Positions 44,111-64,000 of a DNA stretch of 64,000 nt are shown piece after piece. The notes below the pieces were generated by a model, which saw only the letters and a program-made list of their open reading frames with translations, ran no database searches and was not told where the DNA came from. Both the position numbers and the translations under genes were made by a program. Numbering within the stretch: the stretch's first letter is position 1; every line of letters begins with the position of its first letter. The stretch covers positions 27,916,769 through 27,980,768 of the forward strand of contig CM068588.1 of assembly GCA_035048485.1 (NCBI GenBank), given 5' to 3'. Origin of the DNA: Pteria penguin (lineage: Eukaryota; Mollusca; Bivalvia; Pterioida; Pteriidae).

Positions 44111-44979
44111 TTTTTTACCATACTTGATTTGACATAAAACCTATATATACAGACATTTATTCTCGTGCATTTCCGACGCCGGAATTTCAGTTAAACAACA
44201 TTTCATGCCTTGAATAGGAAAATTTGAGTTCGTGTTCTTGTCTCCTTCATGTGTTCATATGTGTATATTTATGTATTTACTTCTTCATCTTGAAAAGTTA
44301 TTGTAGGATTTTTGCGACGGGCGTTGCGTGCAACTAGGGGACCTGGCCCCACCTCGATGTTATTGGGGTTCGCATTTGTCTGAATATGACACTATTAATG
44401 ATATTATCCTTTTATCTCATGGACTTGGAGATCTGGTTTACCCTTCGGTAATTCTTCGTCTTTACTTACCAACAAGTGATCTCTCATCATGGTTAATCAT
44501 ACTCTAGAAAACGTCAAAAATTATAAGCTCCTAGGCTTGCGTATAGACTCGTTTTTAGAGTTTTATAACACATCGACGCTGTTTGTCATTCTGTGTCTGA
44601 CAAAATTTCTCTTCTCAGGAAAATAAAGACATCCCACTTTATTATCCAAAACTATACTTCAGTGCGTACATTTTGCCCTCCATATAGGTTTGTCTAAAGA
44701 TCTATAGCAACGCCCCAAACATTCACGTAGACAGAATACACAAAAGTGTGCTGCTCGTGTCATATTAAATGAACAGCCCGACTCGTCATCTCAACCTTCA
44801 TTTGTAAAAGTAGTGTGGTTAACTGTTTAAGAAAGGGTTGATTATAACATGGGTATACTCCTGTACAAACCCCTTTATGTTTTGCCCGAAATACATATCT
44901 TACATCTGTTTATAACCATGGATCTATTGATATTCGTGAGTTGTGTATCTTATACCATTATAAAGAAATTCTTAAATGT
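44111..44979. other. no gene seen
   Basis: Between reverse transcriptase debris and a minisatellite. Open frames (44849-45154) run into the minisatellite and show no domain. Confidence 0.3.
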
Positions 44980-45490
44980 ACGTTTCAGTACACAGGGGTG
45001 CACATTTGGACCAATCCCCCTCCACAGGACAGCTATTAGTCTGTCATTATTTAGGTATTGGTTGGTAATTTACCCGGGGTACATGTCGGTATTCGCTGAT
45101 TTACTCTGTATAGTTGTCGATGATATACCCTGGATACCTGCCGACGATCGGTGATTTACACCAGGTACGAGTACGTATCGCTGATTGGTTATATATTCTG
45201 GAAACCTGCCGAGTTTCAATTATTTTCTAGTTACTTGTTGATTGTCAGTGATTTTGTGTTTGAACCTGTCTATAGTCAGTGACTTAGTTTGGGTACCTGC
45301 CGATGATCAGTGACTTTCGGTACCTGCCGATGGTCGGTTATATACCCTGGAAACTGCCGATTATCAAAGACTTATGTACCTGCTGATTGTCAAAGAGAAC
45401 CTGTTTATGGTTAGTGACTGTCTAGGTACCTGTAGATTGTCGGTGGTTTTCTCTAGGTACGTAGGTCGCCGATCAGTCATTTTCTCATGG
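44980..45490. repeat. GGTACCTGCCGATGGTCGGTGATTT minisatellite
   Basis: More than ten imperfect 30-40 base units. The clearest are GGGTACCTGCCGATGATCAGTGACTTTC (45292), GGTACCTGCCGATGGTCGGTTATATACC (45321) and AGGTACCTGTAGATTGTCGGTGG (45423). Same repeat type as 20470-21500. Confidence 0.7.
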
Positions 45491-46253
45491 TCATGGGCCT
45501 ATAAACAAGATTTTCAAATCGTTTTTATAAATCTTGCGAATCCATTCTAATTTTAAAAAACGAAGAAGTACAGAAGGGTAAACCATATCTCATTGTTCAT
45601 GGAATAAAGGGGACAATATCGTGTTTAGTGTCATATTCAATCAAATGCGAACCTCAATAAAATCGAGGTGAGACCAGGTGCCAGAGATGAATAAGCGTCC
45701 CCTGGTTGCATGCAACACCCGTCGCAAAAGTCTTGCAACAACATAATTCTTAGATACCGACCAGTAATAAGATAAAGGTTTTAGAATAAAGGGCAAACAC
45801 ATAATATGGGAACGTTCTCATTCGTATACTGGTAGTTCCTTATCGGATAAATTTAAATTTCATTTGCAGAGAAAAATATAAAACACGAGAAATATTATAT
45901 TACTTTAATAAGTAGGTGCAAATAAATGTTCTGTAGATTTACCCAAGTGTTATGTTATTAAATTTAGAAACATAGCAAGCGGTTTAAGTTATTTGTACCG
46001 AAATTTGTATGGTGTCCTACATCTGTCATTATGAAACTATCTAATGTTTTAGTCATTATACTTATCATTATGTTTGATAGTTCTGTTTACTACGAACGAA
46101 GAACCTAGATATAAAAGAGTAATATAACGATATCTCTGGTAAATAATACATAGGATCGGAAAGAAACAGGGGGAACAATGATTCTATCGTCACGAGGCAA
46201 CTATTTCCTTGTATCTTCCATCTAATTTGCACAAGCAATGTCGCGTGTACGTG

Positions 46254-46260
46254 TATAAAT
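46254..46260 (+). promoter_or_regulatory. TATA box candidate of receptor gene 3
   Basis: TATAAAT after GCGTGTACG, 106 bases before the start codon at 46360. The arrangement matches that before gene 2 (29839-29855). Confidence 0.45.
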
Positions 46261-46359
46261 TGTTTCCTTGTTTATCTTATTTTCCGCTTACTTATTTTTA
46301 TTCGTTGTCTTATATAATGTAAGTCGAGAGCGAGACAATGTACAGGAAAATGATGCACT

Positions 46360-58846
<12,487 letters not shown>

Positions 58847-60239
58847 AGTAAATGTCATTTTACAGCGATTACCTAAAGCACTGCATTCCTTATATGAAGA
58901 GATAAATTTATTAGAGTTCGTAAATTATACGTTGACGTAAGCGTTATCGTAGAAGTAAGAGAAAGTCTCGTAGACTTGCTTGTAAACAAACAGAAAAAAC
59001 AATATACCTGACGACATTTAGAAGGATGTAAAGGACATGAAACTATGAATTATGTCTACTCTTGAATGTACGACTTTTAGACTTTAAGTAAAATTTAAAT
59101 TTTGCGGAATTGTCATTGCATTGCATTTCTGGAATTGAAGACAAGTGTGTATTGAATACATTTGATATTTGAAACATACATCTGTGTCCTTACAAAGCAT
59201 GCTGCCCTAACGACTTGCAACTTGGGATACTATGATAGTAACGATGTCACAAGATTCCGAATGAATTAGGTTTCTTTTTTGAAAACTACTAATGTCTTTC
59301 AGAGTTGGCCTAGTAATGCAAGACACGATGAATACATTGGTCATTTATGGAAAATAGTATATCTACAGTAAAAATGTTCTAATTGCTTTCAGAAGAAATG
59401 TGATGTTTTTATTATTTAAACTCATGGTTGAATGATAAAATGAAATGATTATTGTGTTGACGATACTTATTGGTAAATAGATTTGAATGAAATATACTTA
59501 TACTTATTTATGAAATCAAGATACATACCACCTTGTCCTTGTTTCACTGTGTATGGCCATTTGAACAGTTAAGGTTATCTTAAGGAGGGCACACATAAAT
59601 CCGTTCACCACAATTATTAAGTAATATTTGCTACTTTAATTGACCGTCCTGAGCCAGTATTGTAACTGTAATATAATCAAATATTTTGGTAATGTTTTTT
59701 CTGTATTTATTTGATTATAATAATGTTTTATGTACACGTCCTTGATGATTTGTGTCATACAGCTTAGTCAGTTGATTTCTATATTCTCTTTTATCAAATG
59801 ATTTAAAACACACCTTAATTATCAATAAATGTGATAAGTGGTCGAAGCATCATGTAACCATGTCATTCAAACGATAATTCAAGAAAAAATATTATTAACA
59901 CTGAGATTGAAATGTTGTAATTTTCTTATTTCCCATGGTTGTCATGATAACATTCATAGCATATCTAGTCCACAGTGTAGCAATGTCAATGTGATGGGTC
60001 TATTAACTTCTCCGAAAAGACGTAAGTGTAGTCGGTGAAAAAATATAAGACACATACACGATGTACTATTTTGTATGGTTTTGCTACATGTTATAAACCG
60101 TCAGCGATAATATTACAAGTTATTAATCAACGATTCAATGTGATAGGGTTGGCAGGTTATAAGTCAAAATAAAACCATTGGAAGTCGACTTCATCGCAGT
60201 ACCCTTATTCGAATATCTTTATTCCCGCTTTATCTGAGC

Positions 60240-61040
60240 GCCGAATCAGTCCAGTGGTAAAAGCCGCCGTACGAATTGTGCTGGCGGTCGAAGTATTCTG
60301 GGTTCGAACCCAACGTATTTAGTGCATTCATATTTTTCTTTAAGAAAAATGTGTGAAACACATATGCCCACAGCGGCAACTTAGTCCTTATAAGACAAAA
60401 CTCGCAATATTTTACTTTTGATCTGCCCCAGCACAGGGAATGTGATGTCAGCGATTGATTGATTGATTTTTGTTTTACGTCACACCACGACTATTTCACT
60501 TATATGGTGACGGCATCTGTCGGATGCGAAGCATAGAAATTTTGGACCTACTTGAAGCAGTGAGGGATCCTTAACGTGCCATGGATACCACGGAACGGGG
60601 GCCTCACTTTTACTGTCTCATCCGAAAGACATGACTCCGGCATGACCAGAGCGGGACTCGAACCCCGGCCTCCCGATTATGAGTTCGACGCGGTACCACT
60701 AGGCCATGCCGGCTTGTGATGTCAGCGAAGTGCTAGCAATCCTTAGATGAATTTACAGTTCAAGTGAAAACTTAGAATACAAGCACTGCACGGCTGTTGT
60801 GGGAAGTGGGGAAGGTGTTGCCCGTAAACCTATAAACCACACCAGTTGATGGCAGGTGTTACTCCTACTGACCGTCCGAAGCCGGTCAGAAACAGTTCTG
60901 TAATAGAAATTTACAAGAAAAACTAGATTTTGCTCGCGAAATTTATCACTAGATATATCTTTTATAAGCCGTCGCCGGGATTCGAACATAGACCCTAGCG
61001 ACTTCTCAAAATGCTAACCACTAGGCTATCCTCCTGAGAT
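60240..61040. repeat. pair of opposed tRNA-like heads (second copy), split by a SINE
   Basis: Left head CAGTCCAGTGGTAAAAGCCGCC with GGGTTCGAACCC. Right head on the - strand: complement of CCGGGATTCGAAC, and CTAACCACTAGGCTATCC. Same arrangement as 14955-15640. Confidence 0.5.
60455..60714 (-). mobile_element. tRNA-derived SINE with perfect 14-bp target-site duplication
   Basis: Flanked by TGTGATGTCAGCGA at 60441-60454 and 60715-60728. The equivalent place in copy 1 (about 15153-15170, GATGTGATGTTAAAGAAG) is empty, so the SINE arrived after the block duplication. Head complement GGGACTCGAACCCCGGCC; core GTCTCATCCGAAAGACATG. Confidence 0.9.
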
Positions 61041-61194
61041 CGATATGTTTAATGTAATTAAGTATAAATCGACAAATTTTGATTCTCTACCTTTCATCCC
61101 TGTTTTGTATATATTGGATCGTTAGTTTTGGTTTATTTTTAACCCAGATGAGCAAAATTATTGCTGACGGATTATAATAAACACTTAAGTATTC

Positions 61195-61350
61195 ATCATA
61201 TCCACACTAAACTTCACGTACATGGTGAGGGTATTTGCCTGATGCATTGCATGTAATATATACCTTTGCAACGGACCCTCCCGAAGTAGTGAAAGATCTT
61301 TTACGTACCACGCCTATTGTGATACGGGCCATCGGTACACTAGGCCAGTG
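61195..61350 (-). mobile_element. SINE core fragment, - orientation
   Basis: CATGGTGAGGGTATTTGCCTGATGCATTGCATG, then TTTGCAACGGACCCTCCCGAAGTAGTGAAAGATCTTTTACGTACC, match the central SINE segment. The head is decayed to CACTAGGCCAGTG. Confidence 0.55.
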
Positions 61351-61494
61351 TCACTGCTGGAGGACTGATAGTCCCTGAGGGCACCATAAGTCTAGTTTTC
61401 AGTGCTTTTCTACTTGAAATATATACTTAAAATTATCCGCCATGAAATTATGTAAATCACTCAAAAACTAAGGGGTATCTCCCTCAAGCATAGC

Positions 61495-61650
61495 TCTGTC
61501 TTTAGATTGATTCTTTGGTTCACTTTTTCGGTCATTTTGGTTTCAATACTGCTCTTCAAATATGATAATTCCAACCATTCGGCCATGAGCATCACTGAAG
61601 AGACATGAGTTGTCGAAATGCGCATCTGGTGCACAAAATTAAAAGGTATA
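61495..61650 (-). repeat. CTCTTCAGTGATG dispersed repeat, inverted
   Basis: Reverse complement of the 42660 and 51573 repeats, with AATACTGCTCTTCAAATAT and the GTCGAAATGCGCATCTGGTGCAC end. Confidence 0.55.
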
Positions 61651-61674
61651 TATGTTCTATATTTATTATTATTA

Positions 61675-61790
61675 TTGTCTCATCCGAAAGACTGAACACT
61701 GGTGTGCCCACGGCGGAAGTCGAACCTGGACCTCTTGGTTAAGAAGCCGAACACCTCATCTACTGAGCTATAACGGGTTTGTTCATCCTC
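61675..61790 (-). mobile_element. SINE head and core fragment, - orientation
   Basis: GTCTCATCCGAAAGACTGAAC, GGCGGAAGTCGAACCTGGACC (B-box complement) and CTCATCTACTGAGCTATAACGGG (A-box side). Confidence 0.55.
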
Positions 61791-61859
61791 TTAATTCAGT
61801 AATAGGCCTATGTGACGAGTTATTATTGCAGATGTCGACATCTTTAACAATTTAACTCT

Positions 61860-62420
61860 CCGCCGGCTAATTATCAGAGGCCCTAAATACAGAGAACCAA
61901 AATCATTTAAAGGACCTGGTTCGAGACTGGAAAATTATGGCATGCAAAGTTTGAATTACGACAATATCTTATTTTTCTTGTATTGCATGAAGTACAAATT
62001 CGGTATAAATTGCACATTTTAACACTAAAATTCTTCAATAAATTTGTAGAAGAAAGGTAATTGAGTCGAATTAAATTCGGTCGGTTTCAATTCTCCAAAT
62101 AAGGCGATGCTCCGCCCATAATCATGCGCGTATATTCACTGTAGAAAACGACAACAATGGAGCACATGGAGGAATACCATCACGGGAAAAGGCAAATGTG
62201 CGGTAGAAAAAAAAAGTATACACAGACTAAGAGGCCGAAAAACACGAAAAGTGGGGAAAATGTGAGAATCAGGCAAAGCGCGGTCGATGGTGTGGTTATG
62301 GTACAAATTAAAACGGACAAATCTCGTTAACGACATCGAATTTGGTAACAACCATTTTTATGTACCTTAGATAATATACTAATAATCGATTTCCGTTTAA
62401 GAAACCTGTTTACATTTCTT
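61860..62420. other. no gene seen
   Basis: No coding signal or repeat I can name. This stretch is absent from copy 1 between the tRNA-like pair and the reverse transcriptase cluster. Confidence 0.3.
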
Positions 62421-62889
62421 TATATACTTTTCCCGATTTCAATCGGACCAGGCTCCTTTAATTTGCGTAACATTCTCAATACTGTAATGGATTCCATTGA
62501 GCCATTGAGGATTATGCCAGAAGAGGGACAAGGCAAGACGATGTTCAATTGGACACATTGTCGGAATGGATTAAAAGTATTAGTTGTCAGATAAAATCAC
62601 GTATCACTAACCTAAAAAGGAACTTGAGGTCCCGTCATCCTTCTCCAATCCAAATGTAATGGCAGAATATATAGAAAACATAACGATTACGTATTAGTAA
62701 GACAGACAAAGCCTCAAACAATGTTGTATTTATGTACTTTTAGAGGACCTTGAAAAAATAAAAACAAAAACAGACGCTGGTACTTCTTTGTGTGCTCTCT
62801 ATTGATAAACAGCATAAATAGGTATTGAATGTCGATCTGAACTAAAGACAATGAGTTCGAGGACTTAATTTATAATTGATTCTTAAACT

Positions 62890-63610
62890 TTATAAAACTC
62901 CATATAAAGATTAACTGCAGGATTCAGTAAATGCTGCACCAAAACTTCTACCAGTACCCCTTTCCAAAATACTATGTGAAGAAAAGGAGAAGCTTCAGAA
63001 GTACTTGGATATCATCCACTCAAAAGGTGGGTTTCATCCGTTTTGGAAATTGGAAAACTCAAAAGACTTTTTAAAAACTTAATCAAAAAATCTCTCAACT
63101 GTACATATGGTATCCATTAATCCTGATGAGATTTCTTCTTTTGCAAAAATGACAATATAAATGTTGTATTCCGTGCATTCACACAACCAATCGACCATTA
63201 CCCATATGCAATTGTGCATCTTTACTCGCCGATTTCTTTCTTTATTGGTATGATAAATTTCTACAAAATATTCGGTGTCAGCATAAAAAGATCCGATATG
63301 CTAGCTTCTTCACACTATGGTCCTTTCATATATCGTGGCAAGCCACTGAATGACAAATTAATATTGCAAGGCTACGTAAAACCACGTTGGAAGTCCACAA
63401 TCATCAAGTTTTACGATTGCTATAAAGACTTTTACGCTTGTCAGATATCATTGTCTGACATGTCGACTTCCGTATTTTATTGTAATCCTTGTTAATCCGT
63501 TTGTACTGTCATTATTCAACATCGCACATTTTACTAACCAGGACGTTCTACCGATTGTGACTACGATATGATATTTACCACGTCACAAGACCACGAATTA
63601 TACTAACTGA
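62890..63610 (+). pseudogene. reverse transcriptase fragment, Penelope-like family (copy D, internally deleted)
   Basis: Matches copy C (17440-18570) at both ends: EEKEKLQKYLDIIHSKG near 62980 and QGYVKPRWKSTIIKFYDCYKDFYACQ at 63369-63450. The central part, including most of the catalytic region, is deleted. Confidence 0.5.
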
Positions 63611-64000
63611 AATAATATGGCGGCAGAAGTGAGCTTTCACTAAAAATCACTTTTATTTCACATAACTTTCTGTTTGCAAGAATCACATTTCAGTAAAACT
63701 ATTTTTGTAAGTATCATCTCTTTACAATTTCCATTAACTGCTACCTATTACTAATTAAATTTTATGACCACATCTAACCTCCAGTATCTACTATCTGATA
63801 CGAGTTCTGACTGATTGTGTTTAATTAATACAACCTTTAATCTGTTTATCCCATTCTCAAGCTCCACAAGGAAATAAAACACAATGAAATTTACCATTAT
63901 ACCATAATTTTAAAGCCAAATTTCTGTCGTATTTAGTTCGATATTCCGTCAGAGCAAAGCGACAAGGAAATATTGTTAGATATATGTCAATATATTATTG

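Overview
The window looks like accessory DNA from an animal genome, most likely a bivalve mollusc. It is A+T-rich and intron-rich, with short exons bounded by GT/AG sites. It is crowded with tRNA-derived SINEs, Penelope-like reverse transcriptase debris, a Ngaro-type (DIRS superfamily) retrotransposon, DNA-transposon derivatives and minisatellites. No bacterial-type gene organisation is present. The assignment to a bivalve is inference from the repeat mix and the EGF receptor family, not from a database search.

The host genes I can support are three paralogous genes on the + strand, arranged in tandem. Each encodes a very small type I membrane protein. The parts are a signal-peptide exon, a 44-nt exon, one or two 8-cysteine EGF exons, a transmembrane exon, a short juxtamembrane exon and a tyrosine-bearing tail exon. 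Gene 3 (46360-58846) can be read completely: 7 exons, 792 coding nt, 263 residues, all splice phases compatible. Gene 1 (8536-13649) lacks its 5' exons, which must lie outside the window or be lost. Gene 2 (29926 to about 41624) has a clear 5' half; its tail exon is only tentative. The tails of genes 1 and 3 keep four tyrosine motifs (YEVQ, YEVQ, YxxL, YxVV), which suggests signalling receptors.

Layout: 0-6 kb holds a broken CXC-cysteine gene, a tandem array of tRNA-headed repeats with long (TA)n tracts, and old repeats. About 6.1-20.3 kb is a block with gene 1, followed by reverse transcriptase fragments. About 20.4-22.1 kb is a degenerate minisatellite. 22.16-29.53 kb is one nearly intact Ngaro element on the - strand (SGNH hydrolase, gag, RT/RNase H, tyrosine recombinase, split direct repeats). 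29.8-41.9 kb is gene 2, whose first intron is filled with minisatellites and transposons. 42-46 kb is reverse transcriptase debris and minisatellite. 46.3-58.9 kb is gene 3. 59-64 kb repeats the 3' flank of gene 1.

The 6.1-20.3 kb and 49.4-64 kb stretches are paralogous in the same order and orientation, so a large part of the window arose by segmental duplication. Several insertions (a SINE with perfect target-site duplications, a pogo-like element, a ~500-bp element) are present in only one copy, with the empty site visible in the other. Their order relative to the duplication can therefore be read directly.
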